Source: Dromiciops gliroides
Lineage: Eukaryota > Chordata > Mammalia > Microbiotheria > Microbiotheriidae
DNA: 64,000 bases
Assembly (NCBI RefSeq): GCF_019393635.1
Contig: NC_057862.1
Span: 264,506,441-264,570,440 of the forward strand
Reading direction: 5' to 3'
The notes beneath the pieces were generated by a model. It saw only the letters and a program-made list of their open reading frames with translations, searched no databases and was not told the DNA's origin. Shown here one piece after another: positions 45,602 to 56,669 of this stretch. The position numbers were made by a program, and so were the translations under genes. Within the stretch, counting starts at the first letter, position 1; every line of letters begins with the position of its first letter.

Positions 45602-45721
45602 ATGCAAATTGAGTCCCTCTCTACTGGGATGAAAAGCAGCCCCAACCTGTACCTGAATCTCTGTGAGACAAGCTCAAGCTCTTTGTGCTCTTCTTTCAGA
45701 GAACTAGCCCAGAAACTCACC
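45602..45721 (+). promoter_or_regulatory. IGHV promoter with octamer, second V gene
   Basis: Perfect octamer ATGCAAAT at 45602-45609, 120 bp before the start codon, preceded by gagcaagac and followed by a weak TATA-like gatgaaaa at about 45629. The gacatgcaaattg.g words match the first V gene's promoter. Confidence 0.9.
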
Positions 45722-46157
45722 ATGAAATTTAGGCTGAACTTGGTTTTCCTTCTTACTGTTTTCCAAGGTAGTTTTATGGAGGGGCAGGGACAATACGATG
45801 AGGTGACATAATGTGACTATTGACTTTAATTCAGTGTTTCTGTGTTGCAGGTGTCCAGTGTGATGTTCAGCTGGTGGAGTCTGGGGGAGATGTGAGACAG
45901 CCTGGGAGTTCCCTGAGTCTCTCCTGCAAAGCTTCTGGATTTACCTTCAGCGGCTCCTGGATGAGCTGGGTTCGCCAGGCTCCAGGGAAGGGACTGGAAT
46001 GGGTTGCAAGCATTAATACTGATGGAAGTAGCACATATTATGCAGACTCTGTGAAAGGTCGATTCACCATCTCCAGAGATAATGGCAACAGCATGTTATA
46101 TGTGAAGATAAATTCCCTTAAAACTGAGGATACAGCTGTGTATTACTGTGCAAGAGA
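45722..46157 (+). CDS. IGHV: Immunoglobulin heavy variable gene segment, clan III (second)
   Basis: Leader exon 45722-45767 ([15 protein letters not shown]), donor gtagtt, intron of 83 bp, acceptor ttgcag, V exon 45851-46157. The leader ends GVQC and the domain starts [11 protein letters not shown]. Cys22 (LSCKAS), Trp36 ([16 protein letters not shown]) and YYCAR are present; CDR1 [11 protein letters not shown]2 INTDGSST (8 residues, one more than the first gene). FR3 reads [19 protein letters not shown]. The frame is open and splice sites are standard, so it looks functional. It shares framework 1 and most of framework 3 with the gene 30 kb upstream, so both come from one subgroup, with differences mainly in the CDRs. 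Same strand as the first gene. Confidence 0.95.
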
Positions 46158-46195
46158 CACAGTGAAGAAAAGGAATGTGAGACTAGACAGAAACT
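46158..46195 (+). promoter_or_regulatory. V recombination signal sequence (RSS), second V gene
   Basis: Heptamer CACAGTG at 46158-46164; best nonamer ACAGAAACT at 46187-46195 (7 of 9), with a 22-bp spacer as in the first gene. Confidence 0.85.
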
Positions 46196-46459
46196 TCCTA
46201 TGCCAGGAGGCAAGAGACCAGTGAAGCGAGAAGGGGTTGAGCTCTTAACGTACAGAGTACAATATGCCTGGATCCAGCAACAGGTGCAGAGTGAATCTGA
46301 GCCATTTGTATTTGTGGTCTGTGTTATTTTCTTCTATCCAAGGGAAAAGCAACTTTACCAGCAACTAGTTGTCATTCTCAATACCTCACTCTCACTGCCA
46401 TCCCCAGTCCACATTCAATCAGTACTTATATAAGTCATTCAAGACTCATGAAAAGAAAA
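46196..46459. other. 3' flank of the second V gene
   Basis: No recognised feature before an old L1 3' UTR. Confidence 0.4.
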
Positions 46460-47540
46460 ATCCTATCCACTGAATGTAGGCTGAAGCAATTTTTTTCACT
46501 TTATGTTTTTTTACATTTTTTTCACTTTTGATCTGTTTCTTCTTTCACAAGTATGACCAATATGGAAATGTTTTACGTGATAGTACATGTATAACATCTC
46601 AAATTACCTACCAGTTTTTCAAGAGGGGAGGGGAGCTTGAAAATTTTGGAACTCAAAATCTTTTAAAAATGAATGCTATACCCTTTGACCCAGCAATACC
46701 ACTTTTGGGTCTTTTTCCCAAAGAGATCATGGAAAGGGGAGAGGGACCCACATGTACAAAAATATTTATAGCTGCTCTTTATGTGGTGGCAAGGAATTGG
46801 AAGTTGAGGGGGTGCCCATCAATTGGGGAATGGCTGGACAAGTGGTGGTATATGAATGTAATGGAATACTATTGTGCTGTAAGAAATGATGAGCAGGAGG
46901 AGTTCAGAGAAACCTGGAGGGTCTTGCTTGGGCTGATGATGAGTGAGATGAGCAGAACCAGAAGAACATTGTACACAGTATCATCAACATTGAGTGTTGA
47001 TCGACTGTGATGAACTAGATTCTTCTCACCACTGCAGTGGTACAGAAGAGTTCCAGGGGACTCATGATGGAAGAGGATCTCCAAATCCAGGAAAAAAAAA
47101 AAAAAGAACTGTGAAGTATAGATGCTGAATGAACCATACTATTTCTTTTGTTTTGGGTGCTGTTGTTTTTCTATTTTGAGATTTTTCATCATCGCTCTTA
47201 TTTTTCTCTTATAACATGACAAATGCAGAAATATGTTTAATGTTATTATGTATGTGTGTATGTACATGTATATATATATAACCTATATCAGATTACCTGC
47301 TTCTAGGGGAGGGGGCAGGGAAGGGAGGGAGGGAGAAAAATCTGAAATTGGAAAGTTTGTATAAACAAAAGTTGAGAACTATCTTTACATGTAACAGGGA
47401 AAAAATAAAATAATTTATTTAAAATATTAATCAACACGTATTTGTTGATTAATTTTAATAAAACTGTATTCTAGTTTTTAAAAAATGAATGCTAAAAATT
47501 GTCAATATGTAATTGGGAATACACAAAATAGTATTTTTAA
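46460..47540 (+). mobile_element. Older L1 3' UTR, split by a younger L1
   Basis: 46460-46677 (tctttcacaagtatgaccaa, ggaactcaaaatctttt) is the older 3' UTR; it resumes at about 47485 (aaaattgtcaatatgtaatt) to an A-rich end at about 47540. Confidence 0.75.
46678..47484 (+). mobile_element. Young L1 3' end with a probable 3' transduction
   Basis: ORF2 C-terminus (46660-47010 frame, IPFDPAIPLLGLFPKEIME to STLSVDRL) and 3' UTR to A-rich sequence at about 47425, then about 55 bp of non-L1 DNA with its own AATAAA (47457-47462) and a short A tail. AAAATGAATGCTA flanks the whole unit (about 46666 and 47473), so the extra DNA was inserted together with the L1. Confidence 0.8.
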
Positions 47541-47544
47541 AAAA

Positions 47545-48070
47545 GATATTAGTTATTTCCCAATTAACAAATGGTCAAAGGATATTAACAGGTAGTTTTT
47601 CAATAAAGAAATCAGAACTAAATATAATCATATAAAAATGCTCTAAATCACTCTTGATTAGAGAAATGCAAATTAAAACAACTTTAAGAAGTCATCTCAA
47701 ACCTATCAAATTGGGTAAAATGATAGAAATGGACAGAAATGTTGATGGGGATGTAGAAAAATTGGGACACTAATTCACTGTTGGTGGAACTATGAACTGA
47801 GCTACCATTTTTTAGAGTAATCTGGAGTTAAACCCAAAGATTTTTAAAACTGTCTATGCCCCTTGACCAAGAAATACCATTATTAGGCCTATTTCCCAAG
47901 TTGATTAAAAGGAAAAGAAAAAGGACTTACATAAGGCTATAAATAATTATAGCCTTTCTCTTTGTGGTAGCAATTGTGGGGATGTCCATCAATTGGGGAA
48001 TGACTAAACAAGCTATGATATATTATTGTGATGGAATACTACTGTGCTATAAGAAATGATGAGTTGGTAA
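47545..48070 (+). mobile_element. Old L1 ORF2 C-terminal fragment
   Basis: ttcccaattaacaaatggtc through cactgttggtggaactatga to ctactgtgctataagaaatg: the ORF2 C-terminal order without the 3' UTR. Confidence 0.8.
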
Positions 48071-48164
48071 GTGAAGATCTCACATATCTTTCCTTTGTGG
48101 CAGGTATTGAAGTAAAAAAAAATAAACTGAGGCAGAATCAAAATAGAAAACATTGGTTATCTCT

Positions 48165-48480
48165 TGAAATAACCCCCCCAATTAAAACTTCTTGAATGTT
48201 GTAGCCACACAGACAGCATCACAAATGATTTAGCAACCAGCTCTATAAAATGGAAAACTTGGAATACATTAGTTCTAAAAGTTTAAAGCCAAGAATAGCT
48301 TACCAAGAAAAACTGAATAAAAGCCTATGGGGGGAAATTGAATCTTTAATTAAAGACAGGACTTTAAAGAATTCCTCATAAAAAGACTAGAGCCATGTAG
48401 AAACATTGAAGTTCAAATATAGGAGTTAAGAGAAACAAAAATGCAAGCATGAATGAAAATCCTGTTTCTCTGAAACCATT
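48165..48480 (+). mobile_element. Old L1 ORF1 C-terminal fragment
   Basis: The words for ttccaca/cagcctc, taccaagaaaaactgaataa and cattgaagttcaaatatagg follow the ORF1 C-terminal order seen at 34805-35160. Confidence 0.65.
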
Positions 48481-48484
48481 TCCT

Positions 48485-48564
48485 AGAGACAGCTGGTGGT
48501 ATAGTGGATGAAGCACTGGGTCTGGAATTAAGAAAACCTGAGTTCAAAATTTGCCTCCGACACC

Positions 48565-48566
<2 letters not shown>
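48485..48566 (+). mobile_element. tRNA-type SINE, partial
   Basis: gagacagctggtggtatagt ... ttgcctccgacaccagg; diverged, with the tail half replaced by (TG)n. Confidence 0.7.

Positions 48567-48596
<30 letters not shown>
48567..48596. repeat. (TG)n microsatellite
   Basis: About 15 TG units between two SINEs of opposite strand. Confidence 0.9.
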
Positions 48597-48599
<3 letters not shown>

Positions 48600-48606
48600 G
48601 TTTGTT

Positions 48607-48746
48607 TTTTTTACAGGGCAATGGGGGTTAAGTGACTTGCCCAGGGTCACACAGCTAGTAAGTGTCAAGTGTCTGAGGCCAGATTTGAACTCAGGTCCTC
48701 CTGAATCCAGGGCCGGTGCTTTATCCACTGCACCACCTAGCTGCCT
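48607..48746 (-). mobile_element. tRNA-type SINE, inverted
   Basis: acagggcaatgggggttaag ... cacctagctgcc. Confidence 0.95.
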
Positions 48747-48988
48747 TCTGCTCTCTTACTTCTTAATGATCCTGAGAAAAATATGGAGAGGGGAAGAATA
48801 ATCACACAAGGAGAAAGAGAAAGAAAGGTTAGGGAAAATCATGTCACATAATCAGGGTGCACAATAAACATTTATGTAACCAAAACCACCTGGTGGGAGG
48901 GTATAGCTGACACCTGTACCTACCTCATTCTTATTTGAACTGTCTAAATGAGGGAAGAAAATCAAACACACAGAGTTGAGTACAAAAA
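48747..48988. other. Unrecognised sequence
   Basis: No recognised feature. Confidence 0.35.
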
Positions 48989-49197
48989 TTTTTAGTTATT
49001 TTAGTTGTGTCTGACTTCATAACCTCATTTGGGGTTTTCTTGGCAAAGATAAACGTTGAATTTTACATTTCTTTCTCAAGCTCATTTTTGAGATGATGCA
49101 AACAGGGGTGACTTGCCCAATGGTCACATAGCTAGTAAGTGTCTGAGGCCTGATTGGAACTTAAGTTTCCTGACTCCTGCCCAGTACACCTATTTCA
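48989..49197 (-). mobile_element. RTE-tailed SINE (MAR4-type), inverted
   Basis: Starts with tagttgtgtctgacttcata and ggggttttcttggcaaagat, the complement of the RTE-type tail, followed by a tRNA/MIR-like part (gtgacttgcccaatggtcac, gtgtctgaggcctgattgga). This combination is known in marsupial genomes. Confidence 0.65.
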
Positions 49198-49249
49198 ATA
49201 GGAAAATAGGTGAGGGATATAGGAAGAAGAAGCAAAAACTTAGTGGGAG

Positions 49250-49480
49250 GGTAGATTAAAGGAAGAATGAGCTCTTAAACAAAGAATTTGTTCTGTGTCA
49301 AAGAATGGGAATCTGAGGGGGTAGCTCATAAACTGAGAAATGACTGAACAAGTTGTGGTATATAAATGTGATGCAGAGTGAAGTGATCAGAAGCAGAAAT
49401 GATGAATTATATGGTGACAAGGATATCGTGAAGATATACCACATTGAAAAATGAGGAATTTTTGTCAGTGTAATTATCAC
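49250..49480 (+). mobile_element. Old L1 ORF2 3' fragment, diverged
   Basis: gactgaacaagttgtggtat then agagtgaagtgatcagaagc follow the ORF2 C-terminal order. Confidence 0.6.
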
Positions 49481-50139
49481 CAATTATCATAGTGATTCCA
49501 GAAGGCTAATCATGAAACATACTACATACCGGCTAATAGTGAGGTGAAAGACTAGGATTCAGAATTGGGGGACTCAGAAAGGGGCCACTTATTCATCAGC
49601 TACAATTCAGAACTTGGCCTCTCAAAGTTTTATGGATAACCCTGGTGTGGGAGTCCTACCACTCAGTATGATGTCTCCTGAGCCCCCACCATTGTGGTTT
49701 GCATAAAATCATCCATAAAGATACCACTGAATAAAATATTTGTGATTCCTGTAACATTTGAGCAGCACTCATCTATATGCAAAATAGAACAAATAAGGAT
49801 TGTGTATAAATTTGTAGATTTCTTTTCCATCCTTTAAAAATGCATATTATCAATGCAACACATTATTTTCCAAATACAAATACTGCTTCTTTCTGAATTT
49901 CCTTCATATTTTTAATTAGGTTTCAATAAATTTCTTCTTTTACCTTTCCTTTTTTGGGGCATCATCATAGTAATCTCATTCTTCCTTCCCCTAAATAAAA
50001 AAGAAAAAAACCTTGCATAACAACTAAACATATTCCACCAAAACAAATTCACACCGTGACCATGTGCAACACTATGACTTCCATATCTTGAGTGCATCTG
50101 CTCTCTATTAGGAGGTAGAGAAAATGTGTCAAACAAATC
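49481..50139. other. Unrecognised sequence
   Basis: No supported gene or repeat; some inverted L1 3' UTR-like words near 49920-50040 (aataaaaaagaaaaaaacct). Confidence 0.35.
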
Positions 50140-50995
50140 TCAAAAAAACCTGCAAAATACTCAAAACCACATTAAAAAGTGCTGCAAATCACCAATAATA
50201 AGAAAAATGCAAATCAAAACAACCTTGAGATTTTATATCATACCCTAAAAACTGATAAAAATGACAAAAATTGGCAATAGTCAGTCTTAGAGGGGTCGTT
50301 TATGGGAAGCTAGGAATACTAATATGCTACTAGTGGAGGTACAGAATGGAACAAATTTTAGAAAACAGTTTGGAATTATGTAGGTAAAGTGACTATAATG
50401 TCCATATAGTTTGAAGCAAAGACTCCATTACTGGGCTTATATACCAAGGAAGCCATTGATAAGAAAAAAGTCTCCATACAATACAAAATATTTATAGTGT
50501 GACTCTTTGTGATAGCTGAGAATTGGAAACAAAATAGATGCCCATCAATTGAGGAATGGCCAAATAAATTGTGGTTCATGAATATTACTTAGCTATAAAA
50601 AATCAGGTGGGTCATAAATATAAAGAACCATAAAAAGATCTATATGACCTAATGCAAAATGAAATAAACAAAGCCCTCTCAACTAATATAGCCAGTAACC
50701 ACAACAATTAAATGAAAAGAACAATGACAGACCAAAAAAATCAAAAGTTGACATAACAAAATTATAAAATTCAAGTGGGACTGAAATGAAGAGATTTGAG
50801 AAAACATCCCCAACTTACTCCTTTCTTGAAGTGGGAAGTCCACAGATGTTACGCATTGCACATGTTTTTAGACTGTCTTAGTGTATGAATCAGTTGTACT
50901 GACTGGGTTTTTTCTCTTTAACAAAATGCTTTTTGTCATATGCAATGGTTCTTGAAGAGGGGAAAGGGTAGGGATACATGGGATTCCATGATGAA
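50140..50995 (+). mobile_element. Old L1 3' end, diverged
   Basis: aaatgcaaatcaaaacaacc, atagctgagaattggaaaca, gatgcccatcaattgaggaa and 3' UTR-like sequence. Confidence 0.75.
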
Positions 50996-51039
50996 GTCAG
51001 AAGTAATAAACACTAATAACATTTTTAAAAAATCATTAC

Positions 51040-51198
51040 GGGGCAGCTAGGTGGCGCAGTGGATAGAGCACAGGCCCTGGAGTCAGGAGTACCTGAGTTC
51101 AAAGCCAGCCTCAGACACTTAACACTTACTAGCTGTGTGACCCTGGGCAAGTCACTTAACCCCAATTGCCTCACTAAAAAACAAACAAACAAACAGAC
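51040..51198 (+). mobile_element. tRNA-type SINE
   Basis: ggggcagctaggtggcgcag ... cccaattgcctcactaaaaa with an (ACAA)n-like tail; target duplication AAAATCATTA on both sides. Confidence 0.95.
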
Positions 51199-51246
51199 AA
51201 AATCATTATTTCAGTAATCTATTTCTTTTATTTAAAAAGGCTTAGG

Positions 51247-51249
<3 letters not shown>

Positions 51250-51306
<57 letters not shown>
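51250..51306. repeat. (TA)n microsatellite
   Basis: About 28 TA units directly before the T run of an inverted SINE. Confidence 0.95.
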
Positions 51307-51314
<8 letters not shown>

Positions 51315-51455
51315 TTTAAGTGAGGCAATTGGGGTTAAGTGACTTGCCCAGGGTCACACAGCTAGTAAGTGTTAAGTGTCTGAGGTCGGATTTGAACTCA
51401 GGTACTCCTGAATCCAGGGCCTGTGCTCTATCCACTGCGCCACCTAGCTACCCCC
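51307..51455 (-). mobile_element. tRNA-type SINE, inverted
   Basis: T run, gtgaggcaattggggttaag ... cacctagctaccccc; target duplication aggccttatat/aggccttttat outside the (TA)n. Confidence 0.95.
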
Positions 51456-52500
51456 AGGCCTTTTATATTTTTGTAAGTATTTGTGCTTTCCCTCTAACTT
51501 GTCAGTTTCCTCACCCCTTAATTATATTAGTTTCTACAAATTTCCTGTACTTGCAGGTAATTGTTATGAGTTCACCTTTTTTATTTTTTTAAATATGTAT
51601 AAAAGAGTTTTCTTCTCTCTCTCTCTCAAATTAGCTAATTTAATTGGTGATTTTTCTTTAAAAAGCTACTAAGTTTTTGCTACCAATTCAATGATCATTT
51701 TGTTTTTAGTTTTATTAATTTTCTGAATTTTTATTTGATTTTTAATTTGTTGTTTTCAAGTTTTTTCTTCTTGTGTGAATGATTTGCTGATTTACTATTC
51801 CTCCTCTTGTTTGTTAATGAATTTAGAGATATAAAATTTGCTCTAAGAAAAAGCAGTTGCTTTAGCTTTATCCAATATTTATAACGTTATCTCTTTATTT
51901 CCTTTTTAAAAAATATTTTCGATTTCTATAATTTGTTAACACCATGCTTCTGTAGTATTATATTATTTCCAATTTCTTTTAATAAGGGCTATTTACTGAT
52001 TATAATTTATTGCTTTGTGATCATTAAATGATATGTTTAGCATTTCTAATTTCCTATAATTTTGAACAAGTTTGTATTTCTTAATATATTTTCAATTTTT
52101 GGAAAGATGCCATGTTACAGCTTAGAAGGACCTAAATTCCTTTCTAATTCTCATTAAGTTAATGCCAGAGATCTCTCAGCTTTAAATTTATTAAAGTACT
52201 ATTTGGGTCTCTTATTAATGTTTTGGTGAGATTCATATTCTTCAGAAAGTGGTACCTTGACTTTTCCCCAATATTATAGTTTTACCTTCTATTCTCCTTC
52301 TAATTTGTTGATTTTTCTTTCAAGTATTTAAATATTATGTAATTTAGTGGATACATTAAGTATTGATTTTGATGCATTATCTATGATGCCTTTAAGCATA
52401 ATATTATTTCCATGACACTCTCTTTTTATCATTCCCATATTTACTAAAGTATTATTTGAAATCATGAATGTAAATCCTCTTTTTTTAAAATTTCAATTTA
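51456..52500 (-). mobile_element. Very old L1 ORF2 remnant, inverted
   Basis: aatgaatttagagatataaa...agcagttgctttagctttat and attgctttgtgatcattaaa follow the complement of the ORF2 region after the endonuclease as known from old mammalian L1. Too decayed for a frame. Confidence 0.55.
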
Positions 52501-53505
52501 AGCATAATAGAGTTTGCTCTAGAAAATGAGGCCTTCTCAAATCTATGTGAATCTATATTTTAACCTCACCCAAGCACTAAATGTACTGAAAATTACAATG
52601 TACTCTCAGAGAGAATATGGATTTCAAAGGCTTTGTCTATAGGTGTTTCTCCGTGTTTCTTTTTATATTGGTGCATCACATAGGGGTTTTTGTAGGGGAT
52701 TGTGGCTCCTCTACATCTTAGCAATGCCACTATCTTTCCCTATAATAATTTTTTTATAGTGGTCATTTTTTTAATAAATCATTTTTTGAACCTTTTCCTT
52801 GAGTAGAGGCTTCTTGCTTTATTTTTTGGATAGGTGATCAATCCTTGATGAGTCATCTGTATCCCCATGCTAACATCTACCTACTGAGGTAAAGGTCACC
52901 TGGATGTTTTAGAGTGTTGGATCTCTATGGAATTTGCTGACTTATAGATAGGGGCTAAAGAGTTCAAGGGCCAAGGATATTTCATTCTTTGTGCTGTAGA
53001 AAGAACAGGTGTACTGCAGTGTCTGCTTCTGATATAGTTTGCTTCCAAGGTCCACAGAGTGCATCTATGAATGCCTTGTGACTTTTCTGATGAAGTCCTT
53101 TCTCTAACCTTGTCAAAATATGGAGACTTGAAAGTTACTGATGTGTCTGGAGAGTCTCTGGTTGTAGTATACTACTACCAGAGTGGTATTTCAGGTGGGA
53201 ATGCTTTGCTATGGTCTTCTAATCTTCTCATTTTTTAATAATCTGAGCAGAGATGACAAAACTTATTGTGTTTTGCTTTGGATATTTTATGCTTATTCAG
53301 TCTTATACTATTGTTCAAATATCTTTTCTAAAATGCACATATAAGACCTACAATCCTCTGAAACTTTAATCAAGTCACTTTAATCAAGTCTATTCTAAAA
53401 TATTTAATTACCAAAATCAAAAGGACAGTCTATTATATACCTATTTTGTTTTGGAGAATTTTTTGTGAGCAGAATCCTCAACAATATTGAATACTGAAAA
53501 ATATT
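52501..53505. other. Unrecognised sequence
   Basis: About 1 kb of AT-rich sequence; possibly more decayed LINE, but not demonstrated. Confidence 0.35.
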
Positions 53506-54180
53506 GAACTCTAAATTCAATTAACACCCATTTATTAAGCACTAATGATATGCCAGGAGCTATTGCTTAGGATATGAAAAGAAAAATGAAACAATCCTTA
53601 CTCGCAAATTGCTTACATTCTTTGGGGGCAAATATATATATATATATAAATACATAAATAAATACATAAATGTATACATAAATAAATACATACAAATTAT
53701 ATTAAAAATAGAAGGTAACTCTGATTCGGAAGGAGACAGGAAAGGCTTCACATATAGGGGGTTACACTTGAGATGAGCTTTGAAGGATTCAAAGAATTAA
53801 AAGAAATGTAGATTGGAAGGAATGGTGTTCCAGGAATAGGGGACAACCATTGTAAGGGCATGGAAATCAGAATGAGTGTCATTTAGAAGAAACAGAGGGG
53901 AAGCTAGTTTAATTGGATGGCTAGCATATCGTAAAGTTGCAATGGTAAGTTGGGGTTAGTTTATGAAAAAAAAAATAAACAGTAAAAAGTAAAGCTTAAT
54001 ATTAGATCCTAGATATAACAAGGAGAAATTGGGGATCATTAAGTATGGCAGTGATAGGGATAGATACAACATTGGCAGCCATATGGAAAGAGAAATGGAA
54101 AAGTTTGAGATCTCAGGTAACCTGAGTGACAAGGTCAGAAAATAGATTAGAAAAAGTTGAGAAATGCCTTAAAGGAATGT
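53506..54180 (+). mobile_element. Ancient therian interspersed repeat
   Basis: caattaacacccatttatta, agcactaatgatatgccagg, then gacaggaaaggcttcacata and gagatgagctttgaaggatt, ttccaggaataggggacaac: a word order common in marsupial and other mammalian genomes. Family name uncertain. A (TA)/(ATAAATAC)n tract sits at 53630-53695. Confidence 0.55.
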
Positions 54181-54394
54181 GTCAAGTATATACTTTTCCT
54201 AGGGGATAGTGAAAGGGAAAAGATTTAGAAAGAGAACTTGAAGATAGGGTCTCCCTCAGACCAAAGACCAAAATGGTGGTGGATTCAGTTTATATACTGT
54301 CCATCACATAGCAATTACATTTAATTGGTTGAAGTAATTTGTAGGTGTGTTATATTAAAATGAAGTCCAGGGATAAGTGATTCAGGTTACTCAA

Positions 54395-54535
54395 CCCTTG
54401 AGAAGCTTCTCTCCCAAAGCTGCAGACATAGGTTTGTGCTAGTTTTCAATCTCAGAAGGAGGAGCCAATTTGCATGTCTTTCTCTATTTAGTGTGAGGAA
54501 GTTAGTATCTCCCACGGTGATAAGTCTGCACCCGG
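54395..54535 (-). promoter_or_regulatory. Orphan IGHV promoter, inverted, no V gene attached
   Basis: The complement carries a perfect octamer (54475 to 54468) in the context ttcctcacactaaatagaga / aagacatgcaaattggctcc, matching 15211-15260 of the first V gene nearly base for base, and continues with agcacaaacc..gtctgcagc and tgggagag.agctt as at 15274-15312. Homology stops near 54395, before a leader or V exon would begin. No VH coding sequence lies at lower coordinates. It is a severed promoter from an inverted V unit. Confidence 0.8.
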
Positions 54536-55258
54536 AGCAGCAGTGAGAAATTTCTCCAGAATTATTTCTAAAACTCTAGAAAAGGTTAGTGTCACTGAGA
54601 ATCCAAATATTGATAAAGACTCAGTGTCTTTCTCCAACACGCCAATCTACTCTTAATACCAAGAGAATTTAGACTTTTCTATGTTCCTGAAGTCTGTCAG
54701 CTGGGGTTTCTGCTACTTAACAGGTGCAACTAGGCTGGGTCACCCCAATACAATAAGCAAGATTCAAGCCACTGAAGCCTCAGGGCAAAAAGAAAGTGAT
54801 CAGGCCCCTGGCCCCCAGAAAAGAAGCTTGTGGCACCCTGTACCCCAGGAAGAGAGCTCAACCTTAAATGCACAAAATAGGCTAAAATATGAATAAGAAA
54901 CAGAAAAGAACCCTCACCATAGAAAACTACTATGGTGACAGGGAAGACCAAAACACAAATTGAGAAGAGGACAACGATGTCAAAATGCCTGCATGTGAAG
55001 GCTCAAAGGAGAAGAGGAATAGATCTCAAGAGCAAAAAGCCCTCTTGGAAGAGCTCAAAAAGGATTTCATAAATCAAAGAATTAGAAGAAAAAAAGAAAG
55101 GAGTTATGAAAGAAAGAGTCAATAGCTGCCCCCACTCTATAAGCCCTTTCCTGTTCTTTTCATGTGGGATTTCACCCCATGCTACATCTGGCCTCCAGTG
55201 CCTCCCCTTTGCCCCTCAAGATGTCATTTAACCCTATTTAACCCTAAAGATGTCATCA

Positions 55259-55350
55259 CAGGGCAACTAGGTGACACAGTAGACAAAACATCCACCCTGG
55301 ACCCAGGGGGATCCCAGCCAGAACCTGGCCTCGGATACAAGACAGTCACC
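55259..55350 (+). mobile_element. Degenerate tRNA-type SINE
   Basis: agggcaactaggtgacacag ... gaacctggcctcggata; diverged and 3'-incomplete. Confidence 0.7.
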
Positions 55351-55499
55351 TGCTGCATGACACCAGAAGATGATCATCATACCTTTAGCTGTGGGTTCTC
55401 TGCCCAAAGTAATATAAATTTTGATTGCTGAAACCTCACAAGTTATCTTGAATTTGACAACTACGGCATGGATTACCTGAGTAGAGCCTCACCTCTGGC

Positions 55500-55650
55500 T
55501 ATTTCTGTTGTTTTTGCGGATAATGAGGATTCGGTGACTTGCCCAAGGTCACACAGCAAGTAGGTGTCAGGTGTCTGAGGCTGGATTTGAACTCGGGTCC
55601 TCCTGGATCCAAGAATGGTGCTTTAGCTACTGTACTACCTAGCTGCCCCT
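55500..55650 (-). mobile_element. tRNA-type SINE, inverted, diverged
   Basis: ggtgacttgcccaaggtcac ... ctacctagctgcccc, older than most copies here. Confidence 0.85.
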
Positions 55651-55797
55651 AGTTATTTCATCTTTATCTCATTCTTTAAAATGTATTTATTTTATAATTA
55701 GTTTTTGTGTATAATGTATAATAAAGTAATATTTATTAGAGGGAAAGAGTCAATAGCTTAGAAAAAGAAAATAACTCCTTAAAAATACAATTGGACA

Positions 55798-55941
55798 GGG
55801 ACAGCTAGGTAGCACAGTGGATAGAGCACCAGCCCTGGGGTCAGGAGCTCCTGAGTTCAGGTCTGGCCTCAGACACTTGACACTTACTAGCTGTGTGACC
55901 CTGGGCAAGTCACTTAACCCCAATTGCCAAACTTAAAAAAA
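55798..55941 (+). mobile_element. tRNA-type SINE
   Basis: gggacagctaggtagcacag ... cccaattgccaaac; target duplication AAAATACAATTGGACA on both sides. Confidence 0.95.
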
Positions 55942-56669
55942 AATACAATTGGACAAATGGAAAAGGAGGTGCAAAAGCTGACTGGGGAAAATAATTCCTC
56001 AAGGGTCAGAACTGGGGAGATGGAAGCTAATGACTCTATGAGATGAAAGGAAGAAGTAAAGCAGAATTAAAAGAATATAAAAGTAGAAGGAAACATGAAA
56101 CACCTCTTCAGAAAAACAACATACCTGGAAAATAGATTAAGGATGGACAATTTAAGAATAAATGGACTATGTGAGGGCTGTGATCAAAAAAAGAACCTGG
56201 ACAGCATATTTCATAACATTATCAAGGAGAACTGGCCCAATGTCTTAGAACCAGAGGAAAAAAAATAATAATTGAAAGAATCCACCAATCACCTCCTGAA
56301 AGAGACCCCAAAAAGAAAACTCCAAGGAATATTGTAGCCAAATTCCAGAATTATCAAGTAAAGGAATTCAAGCATCTAGAAATAAACAATTTAAATATCA
56401 AGGAGATATAATTAGGATTACACAGGACCTGGCAGCCTCCACATTAAAGGATCAGTGGGCTTGGAATATGATATTCTGGAGGGCAACAGAACTTGGATTG
56501 TGACTTTTCCATTGAGGTAACACAAAAACAGATTGCACTAAAATTTTTTATTAAAGCAAAACTGAAGTTTTTCTGATTTTAACTTGAACTAATTAATAAA
56601 CATATAATTTAGTTCCACAAACTCTTATTCTGTAATTATTCTGAAAAATGTAGGGATTTTTCCAATACA

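Larger units (their letters stand above)
55128..55742 (+). mobile_element. Retroposed transcript piece with SINEs inside, with target duplication
   Basis: A 615-bp insert between two copies of GAAAGAGTCAATAGCT (55112-55127 and 55743-55758) in L1 ORF1. It ends with AATAAAGTAAT-like sequence and contains two old SINE pieces of opposite strand. This fits a 5'-truncated processed copy of an RNA whose 3' UTR held SINEs. A clean poly(A) is not visible. Source gene unknown. Confidence 0.65.
54725..56510 (+). mobile_element. Old L1: 5' UTR end and ORF1, interrupted
   Basis: 54880-55100 resembles the start of ORF1 (gacagggaagaccaaaacac, ggaagagctcaaaaaggatt), then a retroposed insert, then a SINE, then ORF1 from 55940 (aaatggaaaaggaggtgcaa, gaaaatagattaaggatgga) to its C-terminus at about 56500. 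A different, older subfamily than the 11.5-kb copy. Confidence 0.8.

Noticed and set aside
45388-45723. 111-aa minus frame across the second V promoter and leader
   Set aside because: Antisense to a real V gene promoter with no motif; a chance frame.
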